64,000 nt of DNA from Aphanothece sacrum FPU1. GTDB lineage: Bacteria > Cyanobacteriota > Cyanobacteriia > Cyanobacteriales > Microcystaceae. A model generated the notes under the pieces. That model searched no databases, was not told where the DNA came from, and worked only from the letters and a program-made list of their open reading frames with translations. Position numbers and translations under genes: made by a program. The stretch lies in assembly GCF_003864295.1 (NCBI RefSeq), contig NZ_BDQK01000016.1:62001-126000 (forward strand), written 5' to 3'. Shown here piece by piece: positions 17,471 through 27,490 of the stretch; the first letter of the stretch is position 1; each line of letters opens with the position of its first letter.

Positions 17471-17711
17471 GGGTAATGGCTCCAATTAGTACAGATACCG
17501 CTCCAATAAAAGTGATGGCGATCGCCAGTCCTCTGGGCAAATAACGGGATAACCAGACTACCGGATAGTTTAACAGAGCAGCAAAGATTCCGGCGGCGGT
17601 AAACAGAGCAATCGTGCTGTAAAAGTAATTAATCAAGACCACAGTGGCCTAACTACAGCTAAACAGCAACAGAAAGCGTAGAAGGGATGAATTATTAAGG
17701 GTTTTCCACAT
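17471..17711 (-). pseudogene. AI-2E family permease, truncated and interrupted
   Basis: Reading from ATG at 17711, the frame gives MWKTLNNSSLLRFLLLFSCS, then a TAG stop (17649-17651) and continues in the same frame with ATVVLINYFYSTIALF and LLNYPVVWLSRYLPRGLAIAI. That is the N-terminal membrane region of AI-2E transporters, similar to 6790-7905. The remaining roughly 270 residues are missing, replaced by the dispersed repeat and IS. The stop probably replaces a tryptophan codon. Confidence 0.8.
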
Positions 17712-17857
17712 TTTGATTTCTTTTTTTTACGTGGCACTCAGGTTAGCAGAATATCACTTTAAGGTAATTTTTTAAACTTTGATATCATAATAGTTGATGT
17801 ATAGATTCCCTTTCTTGGGAAACTTTGCGAAAGTGCTTTAACGAAAGGAGGAAATTT

Positions 17858-18151
17858 GTGACCACTGAAGTAATTGAAAAGCGTTCCGCTTCTAATGAAA
17901 CTATTCGTAAACCAGCCCCTAGATATCGGGTATTGCTTCATAATGATGACTTTAACTCAATGGAGCATGTGGTTCAAACCCTCATACAAACCGTTGCCGG
18001 GATGACTCAACCTCAAGCGGTTGATATCATGATGGAAGCTCACACTAATGGGACTGCTTTGGTTATTACTTGTGCCTTAGAACCCGCAGAATTTTATTGT
18101 GAAACTCTAAAAAATCATGGGTTAACCAGTAGCCTTGAACCGGATGAATAA
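17858..18151 (+). CDS. clpS: ClpS, N-degron adaptor for Clp protease
   Basis: A 97-residue adaptor that delivers N-end-rule substrates to ClpC/ClpP. The GTG start at 17858 is favoured by a strong AAAGGAGG ribosome-binding site ending six bases before it; an upstream frame start would place that site inside the gene. The core RYRVLLHNDDFNSMEHVVQTL and MMEAHTNGTALVITCALEPAEFY match ClpS. It is followed 33 bp later by a CPBP-family protease gene on the same strand, probably one operon. Confidence 0.95.
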   Translation: MTTEVIEKRSASNETIRKPAPRYRVLLHNDDFNSMEHVVQTLIQTVAGMTQPQAVDIMMEAHTNGTALVITCALEPAEFYCETLKNHGLTSSLEPDE

Positions 18152-18184
18152 TCTTCATACGGGTAATAGGGACAATTATAATTA

Positions 18185-19069
18185 TTGAGTTACCATTACT
18201 TACAGTTTGAACCCTTGAAAGTTAATTTTACTACGATTGAGAATTACCCAGCACCTTTGAAGCTGGGAATTTTTATCTTTTGTCTATTATTATTATGGCT
18301 TCCCTTAGCCATTCCTTTGTATTTATTACTCAAAAATGACCCTAATTTAACTACTATTGTGACTATGGGGGTTTTATATCTTGAGTTTGTTGGCTTGTTA
18401 TTTATTTGGAATAAAAATGTTTATAATATCTCTCATTGGTGGCGAGTTTATGGATTAGTTTTTACGAGGAAAAATGGTATTGAATTAATTAATGGTTTGA
18501 GTATCGGTTTATTATTTACCTTGAGTTTGTTTATTGTAGAATCAATGTTTGGATGGGTTAAATTTTCCCAACCTTCAAACAGTTTGATCCTGGTTATTTT
18601 TCAAGGGTTATTAAGTGCATTAGGAATTGGTTTAGCTGAAGAATTATTTTTTAGGGGTTGGTTATTAACAGAATTAAAACGAGATTATTCACCTAAAATC
18701 GCACTTTTTGCTAATGCTATTACTTTTGCTACCTTACACTTTTTAAAGCCTATTGAAGAAGTTATTAGAACTTTTCCTCAATTTCCTGCCTTAGTTTTAT
18801 TAGGTTTAACTTTAATTTGGTCAAAGTGGGGACATGGTAATAGATTAGGCATTTGTATCGGTTTACACGGGGGTTTAGTCTGGGGTTATTACATTTTAAA
18901 TGTGGGTAAATTGATCAATTATACAGAAATTGTACCCTCTTGGATAACTGGAATTGATAATAATCCAATTGCCGGAGTTATGGGGTTATTATTTTTAGTA
19001 ATTTTAGGACTTTTGATGAAAAGAAAGTCGTCATCAATTTATTATAAAACCGATCCTTCTGATTTTTAA
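18185..19069 (+). CDS. CPBP-family intramembrane glutamic endopeptidase
   Basis: A 294-residue membrane protein with about eight hydrophobic segments. CPBP/Abi motifs: EELFFRGWL (catalytic glutamates, about residue 158), FANAITFATLHF and the HG motif LGICIGLHGGLVWG. It starts at TTG and is probably co-transcribed with clpS. CPBP proteins include CAAX proteases and putative bacteriocin-immunity proteins; the substrate is unknown. A paralogue is at 48765-49595. Confidence 0.88.
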   Translation: MSYHYLQFEPLKVNFTTIENYPAPLKLGIFIFCLLLLWLPLAIPLYLLLKNDPNLTTIVTMGVLYLEFVGLLFIWNKNVYNISHWWRVYGLVFTRKNGIELINGLSIGLLFTLSLFIVESMFGWVKFSQPSNSLILVIFQGLLSALGIGLAEELFFRGWLLTELKRDYSPKIALFANAITFATLHFLKPIEEVIRTFPQFPALVLLGLTLIWSKWGHGNRLGICIGLHGGLVWGYYILNVGKLINYTEIVPSWITGIDNNPIAGVMGLLFLVILGLLMKRKSSSIYYKTDPSDF

Positions 19070-19113
19070 CGATCTGTTACTTTCCTATATATTAATTCGA
19101 GAAATAAGATCAC

Positions 19114-19138
19114 AAAAAAAGACGCGATCGCTCGCGCC
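19114..19138 (-). terminator. Intrinsic terminator of ftsH
   Basis: On the minus strand: a stem of seven pairs (GGCGCGA / TCGCGTC, one G-U) with a GCGA tetraloop, followed by seven Ts. It lies 25 bp past the ftsH stop codon and incorporates a HIP1-like core. Confidence 0.8.
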
Positions 19139-19162
19139 TTATATTTTATTTTCTGACTTAAA

Positions 19163-21049
19163 TTACAGTTGAGGAACAAACTGTTCTTTTTCAGGAACAA
19201 CAGTATATTCAGCCACAATTTGTCTGAATTCTTGACCATCAATGGTTTCTTTTTCAATCAATAATTCCACTAAACGATCAATTACTTCACGATTATCTCG
19301 AATAATTTGTCGGGCTAATTTATGACCATGTTCAGCTAAAATTCTGATTTGATCATCAATCTTCATAGCAACCTGTTCGGAATATTCAACACGATTCATT
19401 AATCCACCCCCTAGAAATACTTCCCCAGAAGAACTTTCTAAAGATAAAGGGCCTAAATCACTCATTCCGAAACGAGTCACCATTTGACGGGCCATCTCAG
19501 CAACTTGCTGTAAATCGCCTCCAGCACCTGTTGTTACCTCATCATAACCAAATACTTCTTCTTCAGCCGCACGACCCCCTAAAGCACCAGCAATACGTGC
19601 CAAGAGTTGCGCTTTAGTGGTCAACCCTTGTTCTTCGTTAGGGGTAAACCAGGTTAATCCTTGGGCCTGTCCACGAGGAATTAAAGTTACTTTTTGTACT
19701 GGATCATGATCTTTAACTAAGGTTCCTACAATAGCATGACCTACCTCATGATAAGCAATCAAACGCTTACTCTTACTATCAACTAAGGGTGTACCTTCCA
19801 TACCAGCGACGACTCGATCCACTGCATCGTCAATCTCCAATAAGGTAATGGCTTCTTTACGACGACGGGCGGTCAAAATTGCTGCTTCATTGAGTAAATT
19901 GGCTAAATCTGCACCACTAAACCCAGGAGTCCGACGCGCCACCGCATCAATAGAAACATCGGGGGCTAATTTTTTGTTGCGGGCGTGAACTTCTAAGATT
20001 TCAATCCGTCCTTTGAAATCAGGAGCATCTACAATCACCTGACGGTCAAAACGGCCCGGACGCATCAACGCAGAATCTAACACATCAGGACGGTTAGTAG
20101 CGGCGATAATAATAATCCCCGTATTGCCTTCAAATCCGTCCATTTCCGTTAATAATTGGTTGAGAGTTTGTTCCCGTTCATCGTTACCACCCCCAATACC
20201 TGCACCCCGTTGACGACCTACAGCGTCGATTTCATCGATAAAGATTAAACAAGGGGCATTTTCCTTGGCTTTCTTAAATAAATCTCGTACACGCGAAGCA
20301 CCCACACCGACGAACATTTCCACAAATTCAGAACCGGAAATACTGAAGAAAGGTACACCAGCTTCACCTGCGATCGCTTTAGCTAAGAGAGTTTTACCGG
20401 TTCCGGGAGGGCCAACTAATAAGACCCCTTTAGGAATTCTGGCACCAACAGCCGTAAAACGTTCGGGTTGTTTAAGGAAGGTGACAACTTCTTGTAATTC
20501 TTCTTTAGCTTCGTCAATACCTGCTACATCATCAAACATGATGCCTGTTTTGGCTTCCATTTGAAAGCGGGCCCGAGATTTACCAAAACTCATAGCTTGA
20601 CCAGGGCCACCCGGTAAGTTACTAGAACGACGGAACAGGAAGAATAAAGCCCCAATGAGGAGAACAGGGAATAGAAGATTGCCTAAAAAGCCCCATAATG
20701 CCCCTTCATTACGAATGGGATGAGATTCTAATTGTACATTAGATGAACGTAATTTAGCGATTAACTCAGGGGCGTTTAAGGGTAAATCGACCCGTGACCG
20801 TTGAACTCTGTCTTCTAATTCGGGATCGACTGCTTGAACAATGGCGGTGCGTCCTCCTTCATAGAGATCGACGCTCATAATACGTCCAGCATCGAGATAT
20901 TCTAAAAAGCGTCCATAGGTCATACGAGTATTAGCCGTATTACTGCCTAGATTACTTGCCGCAGGGGAAAATGTTCCTTGCCACAGGAAGAAACCAACGA
21001 CTAAAATCGGCAATGTCCAGAGTAATAGGGTTTTCCAAGAAATTTTCAT
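19163..21049 (-). CDS. ftsH: ATP-dependent zinc metalloprotease FtsH
   Basis: A 628-residue AAA+ membrane protease. Two N-terminal membrane helices (about 7-25 and 118-140) flank a lumenal domain. The AAA module has Walker A GPPGTGKT, Walker B LIFIDEID and the SRH segment [20 protein letters not shown]. The protease domain has the zinc motif HEVGH. Cyanobacterial FtsH hexamers degrade damaged D1 and other thylakoid proteins; which of the four usual paralogues this is cannot be decided here. Confidence 0.97.
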   Translation of the reverse strand: MKISWKTLLLWTLPILVVGFFLWQGTFSPAASNLGSNTANTRMTYGRFLEYLDAGRIMSVDLYEGGRTAIVQAVDPELEDRVQRSRVDLPLNAPELIAKLRSSNVQLESHPIRNEGALWGFLGNLLFPVLLIGALFFLFRRSSNLPGGPGQAMSFGKSRARFQMEAKTGIMFDDVAGIDEAKEELQEVVTFLKQPERFTAVGARIPKGVLLVGPPGTGKTLLAKAIAGEAGVPFFSISGSEFVEMFVGVGASRVRDLFKKAKENAPCLIFIDEIDAVGRQRGAGIGGGNDEREQTLNQLLTEMDGFEGNTGIIIIAATNRPDVLDSALMRPGRFDRQVIVDAPDFKGRIEILEVHARNKKLAPDVSIDAVARRTPGFSGADLANLLNEAAILTARRRKEAITLLEIDDAVDRVVAGMEGTPLVDSKSKRLIAYHEVGHAIVGTLVKDHDPVQKVTLIPRGQAQGLTWFTPNEEQGLTTKAQLLARIAGALGGRAAEEEVFGYDEVTTGAGGDLQQVAEMARQMVTRFGMSDLGPLSLESSSGEVFLGGGLMNRVEYSEQVAMKIDDQIRILAEHGHKLARQIIRDNREVIDRLVELLIEKETIDGQEFRQIVAEYTVVPEKEQFVPQL

Positions 21050-21199
21050 CGGTTAATTTTTCTCTTAGTTAATCAAAAATGGATTTGCTTAATACAATTT
21101 GCTACTTTTGTCAAGGTGACTAACACAAATATTGTCAATTTGCCCTCAATAGCAGAGGTAACTTAATTAAATTTAACGTAATTCTCAGATTACTGACAA

Positions 21200-21238
21200 C
21201 AAAAAAGAGGCAGTGAGTCGAAAATTAACACTACCTCT
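21200..21238 (-). terminator. Terminator of the 21289-21708 gene
   Basis: On the minus strand: a stem AGAGG-T-AGTG / CACT-G-CCTCT with one mismatch and a 13-nt loop, followed by TTTTTT. It lies about 50 bp past the stop codon. Confidence 0.7.
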
Positions 21239-21288
21239 AGGGGAATTTACTGAAAAATCTGGAAAAATATATTAGGCTGAATGGCTGA

Positions 21289-21708
21289 TTATAAGGGGTT
21301 TTTAGGGTCATTATCTCCCCCGTTACGAGGGGCAGTTAAAATCTCCCAAGCGGTTTTCGCGGCTTCATTAAGGCGATCGCCAAAGGTGGTCATTTCCTTA
21401 ACAATTCCCTCCCAATCTTTTTCTACCTCTTTTTGAAGTTGTTTAACGGCTTCATCAATACGTTCAGGATTAAAGAGTTTACGAGTTTCAATGTCTTCGC
21501 GGATTCTACGCACGGCGGTTAGATAATTATCACGGGCGAAGTCTCCGGCTTCTTTGGCTTCTGATATGGCTTTTGTTCTAATGGTGTCAATGAGTGCTAA
21601 GGTTTCTTTAGCTAGATCTTGAGCAGGTTCTTTAGTTAAAGTAGAAACAACTTCAAGATTAACTGTTTTAGTTTCATCATTTTGAGAAAGATTAGGATCA
21701 GTTGTCAT
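21289..21708 (-). CDS. Hypothetical helical acidic protein
   Basis: A 139-residue soluble protein, almost entirely charged amphipathic helix (residues about 25-125), with no membrane segment or cysteine. Regular heptads such as EAVKQLQKEVEKDWEGIVKEM suggest a coiled coil, and the tail is GGDNDPKNPL. It resembles apolipoprotein-like cyanobacterial proteins of unknown role. It is monocistronic with its own terminator. Confidence 0.7.
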   Translation of the reverse strand: MTTDPNLSQNDETKTVNLEVVSTLTKEPAQDLAKETLALIDTIRTKAISEAKEAGDFARDNYLTAVRRIREDIETRKLFNPERIDEAVKQLQKEVEKDWEGIVKEMTTFGDRLNEAAKTAWEILTAPRNGGDNDPKNPL

Positions 21709-21810
21709 ATTTCCTCTCGATTAAACTTTACAATAGAGCTAGTTAGTGAGTAATTTTTCAACCTTATGGTTTAACCTCATTCTAACGAAATAATCTTAAT
21801 CACCCAAATT

Positions 21811-22299
21811 ATGATACGCCCTGTAACTCCAGATGATACTGATGCGCTGATGGAACTTGCCGATGCAATCAGTCTTTTTTCTCCTGACCAGTTAGACGAG
21901 CTTCGCGCCATGTTGGTTGCCTCGTTTCTAAACAGTGGTGATAATCAACCGTTTTGGCTTACAGACGACGATAATGGACTGGTTGGGGTGGCATATTGTG
22001 AGCCAGAACGTATGACCGAAGGAACTTGGAATCTTCAATTCATTGCTATTCATCCTTCATGTCAGAAGGAGGGAAGGGGTACATCATTGTTAAAACAGGT
22101 CGAAGATTCATTACTAGCAAGGGGTGGGCGTATTCTGCTGGTAGAGACGGTAGGTACTGAAGACTTTGCACAAGTAAGAGAATTTTATAAAAAGAATGGT
22201 TATGTGGAGGAAGCACGGATTCGTGAATTTTATGCTGAGGGGGCAGATAAGGTTGTATTTTGGAAGGCTTTAAAGAGGACAGAAAGAACCAAATCTTAG
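21811..22299 (+). CDS. GNAT-family N-acetyltransferase
   Basis: A 162-residue GNAT protein: MIRPVTPDDTDALMELA at the start, the acetyl-CoA-binding segment LQFIAIHPSCQKEGRGTSLLKQVE (Q/RxxGxG/A variant) and FYKKNGYVEEARIREFY at the end. The substrate is unknown. It is the first gene of an accessory patch that continues with toxin remnants. Confidence 0.85.
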   Translation: MIRPVTPDDTDALMELADAISLFSPDQLDELRAMLVASFLNSGDNQPFWLTDDDNGLVGVAYCEPERMTEGTWNLQFIAIHPSCQKEGRGTSLLKQVEDSLLARGGRILLVETVGTEDFAQVREFYKKNGYVEEARIREFYAEGADKVVFWKALKRTERTKS

Positions 22300-22353
22300 A
22301 GTTAAGCCTGTGTTATGCTGTCAGCAATATATAGGATGAGCAGGAAACTGTGT

Positions 22354-22443
22354 ATGAGTAGTCCTGAGCGTGGTGAAGTTTGGCTAGTTGATCTCGGTTA
22401 TGTAGCGAAAGTCAGACCGTGTTTAGTAATTAGTAATGACTAA
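22354..22443 (+). pseudogene. MazF/PemK-family toxin, N-terminal remnant
   Basis: Thirty codons-worth of frame (29 residues plus TAA) read MSSPERGEVWLVDLGYVAKV then RPCLVISND, the exact N-terminal pattern of MazF endoribonucleases (RGEVWLVDLG...RP.LVIS.D). Normal members have about 110 residues, so the rest is lost. No antitoxin gene precedes it. Confidence 0.75.
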
Positions 22444-22449
22444 TGAACT

Positions 22450-22749
22450 TTATTTGACAATCTGTTGAGTTTGTTTAACTAAAATCTGGTTGAGTTTTTC
22501 TAGGGTTATCGCAGCTTGTTTATAAAGAGATAATGCTGAAATAATAAAAGGAGTTTCTTCTTCAGGAAGACAATCAGGTGAATAAGCATCCACATCTGAG
22601 AACAGACTATCAAGCAATTGAAATAATTCAGGATTCATTCCTGTTGATTGAGATTTAAAAGCAGCTAAATATTGGGTTTCAAATTCTTGAATTGGCAGCC
22701 TCCCATCAACAAAAGCTTGAATCATAGATTGATAGTTTTCGATGTCCAT
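22450..22749 (-). CDS. Colicin-type immunity protein (PF09204-like)
   Basis: A 99-residue acidic helical protein. The pattern YQSMIQAFVDGRLPIQEFETQYLAAFKS and LLDSLFSDVDAY followed by EEETPF is that of bacterial self-protective colicin-like immunity proteins. The start is ATG 22749 because GGAGGTGG lies seven bases upstream, within the toxin's terminal glycine codons; one base separates the toxin stop from this start, implying translational coupling. It presumably neutralises the toxin at 22751-23056. Confidence 0.8.
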   Translation of the reverse strand: MDIENYQSMIQAFVDGRLPIQEFETQYLAAFKSQSTGMNPELFQLLDSLFSDVDAYSPDCLPEEETPFIISALSLYKQAAITLEKLNQILVKQTQQIVK

Positions 22750-22750
22750 T

Positions 22751-23056
22751 TTATCCACCTCCAAGGGATTGTTTAGTCATAAGTAATGCTATTTGATCGG
22801 GGTTGAGTTTCCGTCCACTGATAAAATTATCTTGAAGATCTAGTATGACGTTTATCTTGGTATTGGGATTAAATTTATGAATGACGGTAACTCCTCTATA
22901 AGTGCCAAGAATTTTTTGGGTTGTAGGTTCATCAATATGTGCTTGTAAAGCCGCTTTAAATTTAGTAGCATTTATTAAGTTGAAGTTTCCTATAATATCA
23001 AAGTCTCCTGCGTGTTTAAATTTAGCTTGAATCTGACGTGAATCAAAGCGAACCAT
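22751..23056 (-). CDS. Free-standing colicin-D-like tRNase domain
   Basis: A 101-residue protein made only of a colicin-D-type catalytic domain: KFKHAGDFDIIGNFN at the N terminus (K12, K14 and H15 match the Lys/Lys/His active-site cluster of colicin D), GTYRGVTVIHKFNPNTKINV in the middle and NFISGRKLNPDQIALL near the end. Colicin D cleaves the anticodon loop of tRNA-Arg. The usual SGW has become SGR (R82), so the Trp that colicin D needs is absent. No receptor-binding or transport domain is present, making it a two-gene toxin/immunity cassette with the downstream gene. Confidence 0.8.
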   Translation of the reverse strand: MVRFDSRQIQAKFKHAGDFDIIGNFNLINATKFKAALQAHIDEPTTQKILGTYRGVTVIHKFNPNTKINVILDLQDNFISGRKLNPDQIALLMTKQSLGGG

Positions 23057-23131
23057 TATCTAAATTGCCACTTTTTTAGCATGAGTAGACTATAGATCAC
23101 CTATAATAACCCACTCACAAAACCTACGACT

Positions 23132-23722
23132 ATGGTAATTGCAACTCAAAGAATGTCCCTAGAAGACTATTTTAACTATGACGATGATACGGATACCCGC
23201 TATGAACTAGAAGATGGGGAATTATTAATTATGCCGCCTGAAAGTGACCGTAATCTTCGTATAGCCTCGTTTTTGTTAGTGTATTTTGCTCAACATGGAA
23301 TTCCTTTTTATCGCTTAAGAATTGGTACAGAAATAGTGGTCAGTGGTACAAAAACAACAGTACGTTTACCAGATTTGATGGTACTAACTGAAGAATTAGC
23401 GATCGCGTTACAATCGGCAACTCGTTCAACGGTAACGATAGATATGCCTCCCCCTCAGTTAATAGTAGAAGTAGTATCACCAGGCAAGAAAAATATAGAT
23501 AGGGATTATCGTTACAAGCGATCGCAATATCAGGCGCGAGGCATTGCTGAATATTGGATTGTTGACCCCATAGAACAACGGATCACGGTGTTAAGCTTAG
23601 TAGAAGGTTTATATGAAGAAGCTATTGTTGAGGGGGATGGGGCTATAACTTCTCTAATGTTGTCAGAGTTGACACAAAGATCACCCCTAACCGCAGCCCA
23701 GGTGTTACAGGTAACGGAGTGA
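23132..23722 (+). CDS. Uma2-family (DUF820) nuclease-like protein 1
   Basis: A 196-residue PD-(D/E)XK-fold protein of the Uma2 family, which is greatly expanded in cyanobacteria. It has YELEDGELLIMPPES, the catalytic aspartate in VRLPDLMVL and the E-x-K-like strand PQLIVEVVSPGKKN. Its role is unknown; nuclease activity is predicted from fold only. A second member follows 24 bp later on the same strand. Confidence 0.88.
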   Translation: MVIATQRMSLEDYFNYDDDTDTRYELEDGELLIMPPESDRNLRIASFLLVYFAQHGIPFYRLRIGTEIVVSGTKTTVRLPDLMVLTEELAIALQSATRSTVTIDMPPPQLIVEVVSPGKKNIDRDYRYKRSQYQARGIAEYWIVDPIEQRITVLSLVEGLYEEAIVEGDGAITSLMLSELTQRSPLTAAQVLQVTE

Positions 23723-23746
23723 CAATAAGGTTACTTAGGAGGTTTG

Positions 23747-24355
23747 ATGGTAGTCTTTGCTCAAACAAGTCCCCCAGATGTCAGAAAAACTCGCCTTACG
23801 TTGGACGAGTATCGCGCAATGGAAGAAACCAACCCAGAACGCCATGAATATCGCAACGGAGAGATTATTACTATGTCGGGAGGTTCAGAATCTCACAGTG
23901 CGATCGCGAGCAACTTATTAATTTATTTAGGCTTTTTGCTCAGAGACACGGATTTTCGTTTGTATAATAGCGACTTACGGGTTTGGATTGAGGAATATCA
24001 GTGTGGTACTTATACTGATTTAATGGTTGTTAATGGTCAACCAGAGTTTAATAGCGATCGCAAGGATGAAATTCTTAATCCTTTACTTATTATCGAAGTT
24101 TTATCCCCCTCTACTGAAGGCTATGATCGAGGCGAAAAGTTCAGAAAATATCGCTCTCTTACCAGCTTTTGTGAATATTTGCTCGTCAGTCAAACTGAAC
24201 CCTACATTGAGCAGTATTACAACCTTGATCGTAACAGTAATGATCACTGGCAATGGCAAGTTTACTCTAATATTGAGGGAGTAATTGTTCTGCACAGTTT
24301 AACGGTAGAAATTCCTCTAAATGAAATCTATCGTCGTATTAATTTTTCAGGGTAA
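23747..24355 (+). CDS. Uma2-family (DUF820) nuclease-like protein 2
   Basis: A 202-residue Uma2 protein: LTLDEYRAMEETNPERHEYRNGEIITMSGGSESH, TYTDLMVVNG and PLLIIEVLSPSTEGYDRGEKF, the last carrying the predicted catalytic Glu. ATG 23747 follows AGGAGG at 23736-23741; a TTG three bases earlier is also possible. It is divergent in sequence from its tandem neighbour, so the pair is not a recent duplication. Confidence 0.88.
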   Translation: MVVFAQTSPPDVRKTRLTLDEYRAMEETNPERHEYRNGEIITMSGGSESHSAIASNLLIYLGFLLRDTDFRLYNSDLRVWIEEYQCGTYTDLMVVNGQPEFNSDRKDEILNPLLIIEVLSPSTEGYDRGEKFRKYRSLTSFCEYLLVSQTEPYIEQYYNLDRNSNDHWQWQVYSNIEGVIVLHSLTVEIPLNEIYRRINFSG

Positions 24356-24390
24356 AAGCATCTCAATTACCCTTAACTATCAAATTTTAC

Positions 24391-25044
24391 TTAAAATCCG
24401 GCAAATCCTTGACCAGATAAGTAAACTTCTGACCAAGAGGGAGAACGATAATCAGTATTTTCTGCTTGATCAACGAATCCAATAACATAAGGAAGATCTT
24501 CAGATCTAATTTCTCGATTAATAAATTGACTCAGTTTTTGTTCCCAACCTTGAGGATAATCTCTAATGATAGGATGTTTAATTAACTGATGTTGATATTT
24601 TCCTTCATCAGGATCAATCACCACATCTAAACTAAGTAAAGCTAAGGGACGAATAAAAATACCTGTAGCGGCTATTCTAAAGTCAGCATCAGGAGTAGTT
24701 TGTTTGAGAATTACCACAAAATGTCCGCCATCAGGGATATTATATGGCACATCATTTCTATCTTTAACGGGTTCTACTTCAATATTATAACCAAGGCTTA
24801 ATCCTTCTTCTAAGGTAACACCTTCATATTGTTGCTCAGGATGCGGCACATAAATAATAAACTGATGTAAGTCTAACCAAGGATTATTAATAGCTTCGTC
24901 CGTTTCGTCTTTCCAAGCGTTATAAAGTTGTTTCATTTCTTGACCAATATAACTTTCTTGGTTACAAATATTAATCAAACCGATCTTAAGAACAGCTTGA
25001 TCAAACTTACTCGCGCCTAGTATTTCTGAGGTGAGAATTTCCAT
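24391..25044 (-). CDS. Hypothetical protein
   Basis: A 217-residue soluble protein of no family I recognise. ATG 25044 (MEILTSEILGASKF) is chosen over an upstream TTG. It has no membrane segment; it is rich in prolines and aromatic residues and holds HQFIIYVPHPEQQYEG and PDGGHFVVILKQTTPD. It lies convergent to the second Uma2 gene with a 35-bp gap. Confidence 0.6.
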   Translation of the reverse strand: MEILTSEILGASKFDQAVLKIGLINICNQESYIGQEMKQLYNAWKDETDEAINNPWLDLHQFIIYVPHPEQQYEGVTLEEGLSLGYNIEVEPVKDRNDVPYNIPDGGHFVVILKQTTPDADFRIAATGIFIRPLALLSLDVVIDPDEGKYQHQLIKHPIIRDYPQGWEQKLSQFINREIRSEDLPYVIGFVDQAENTDYRSPSWSEVYLSGQGFAGF

Positions 25045-25209
25045 TAATTTGACCTTACTTACTACTATCGAAGCCAAGATTTAAGACTTTAAGTAATAAT
25101 ATCATGTTCACTAAAATTTACTTGTTATAATTGAACAATTTAGAAATTAGCTTGATATCAAATATTATGCTCAAAAATCCTTCCTGATTGCTATATTTAA
25201 AGTATAATA

Positions 25210-25290
25210 TAGGGGCGGGTTTATCTAACTTATTTGTGAGAATCATAAGTGCTGTAAAAAACCGGCCCTTACAAAAACCCGCCCCTACAA
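25210..25290. repeat. Dispersed repeat family 2, copy 1 (MITE-like)
   Basis: About 80 bp bounded by AGGGGCGGGTTT and AAACCCGCCCCT in inverted orientation, with TTTGTGAGAATCAT inside. The same arrangement, including the internal TTTGTGAGAATCAT, occurs at 30902-30985. It lies just past the enolase stop codon and could also serve as terminator. Confidence 0.75.
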
Positions 25291-25299
25291 AATAAAGGA

Positions 25300-26622
<1,323 letters not shown>

Positions 26623-27390
26623 TTATTGGACGAGATTAATACCGATAATACGGCTATTTTCGTCAAAAATAATGAAAAATTTCCGGTTAGCTTTTTCAAA
26701 TTCTGCCTCAACTATGACAACATTGGACTTATCCACACTGGAACCGAGGCGGACTTTGGTGCTAACAATGCGTTCAAAGAGGCCGTTTTCTTGTTGAATG
26801 CGTTGCCAAGAGGTTTGCAGTTGTTGGGGGAAAATCTCAGTCTTGAGGAAAGGATGTAAATAGCCTCTGGCCCGGGTAAAGTTATTAGCTGACACCGAAT
26901 TAACCACTATTTCGGCAATTTCTTCAATAGAAGCTACCGTAGGAAAATCAACACCTATCACCTCTCCTTCTTTATTAAAGGTGACAATAAATTCGTCGGT
27001 TTTCTTATCAAACTGGGTGTTAATTACCACTAAATCAGCGTTTACGGTAGGAATAACTCTGGAGTCTAGTTGTTGTTTCACCGGCCCAGTTACGGCAATT
27101 AACCCTTCCCAAATTTCAGACATTTGGGCCGTAGTTAGTTCAGAGGCTAAGACTGGACTAATAAGCTTTCTAACTTCATCGTACTTTTTTTGGCTTAAGA
27201 GGTTAATCACTTGGGCCGCTTTTTGTTGTAAGCCTTGATTTTTGGCGGTATCAGATGATTGTGTCATCTGAAGGGTAGAGGGAGGCTTTAATTTTTGTGC
27301 CTTGACCGATACGTCACTAACAATACTCATTAACCCTAATACCAACAACGAGAGACTGACTTGTTTGAATAACGATAAAGACCCACTCAT
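26623..27390 (-). CDS. Secreted protein with two DUF3887-like repeats
   Basis: A 255-residue protein with a signal peptide (about residues 7-31). Two homologous halves follow: residues about 52-148 (AAQVINLLSQKKYDEVRKLISPVL...F.V.FNKEGEVIGVDF) and 155-255 (AEIVVNSVSANNFTRARGYLHPFL...FFIIFDENSRIIGINL). This is an internal duplication of a DUF3887/NTF2-like unit. Periplasmic location is inferred; function is unknown. Confidence 0.7.
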   Translation of the reverse strand: MSGSLSLFKQVSLSLLVLGLMSIVSDVSVKAQKLKPPSTLQMTQSSDTAKNQGLQQKAAQVINLLSQKKYDEVRKLISPVLASELTTAQMSEIWEGLIAVTGPVKQQLDSRVIPTVNADLVVINTQFDKKTDEFIVTFNKEGEVIGVDFPTVASIEEIAEIVVNSVSANNFTRARGYLHPFLKTEIFPQQLQTSWQRIQQENGLFERIVSTKVRLGSSVDKSNVVIVEAEFEKANRKFFIIFDENSRIIGINLVQ

Positions 27391-27490
27391 TGAATACTAT
27401 CACTCCTTAATTTTTAAGTAAACCTAATTTAGTTAGTCTTAATCATTCGGGTTTAGTTCCTGAATATTGACAGAAAGCGTAAATTTCCTG

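Noticed and set aside
24027-24295. Extra frames within the second Uma2 gene
   Set aside because: Frame shadows of the Uma2 gene; no start signal and no known domain.
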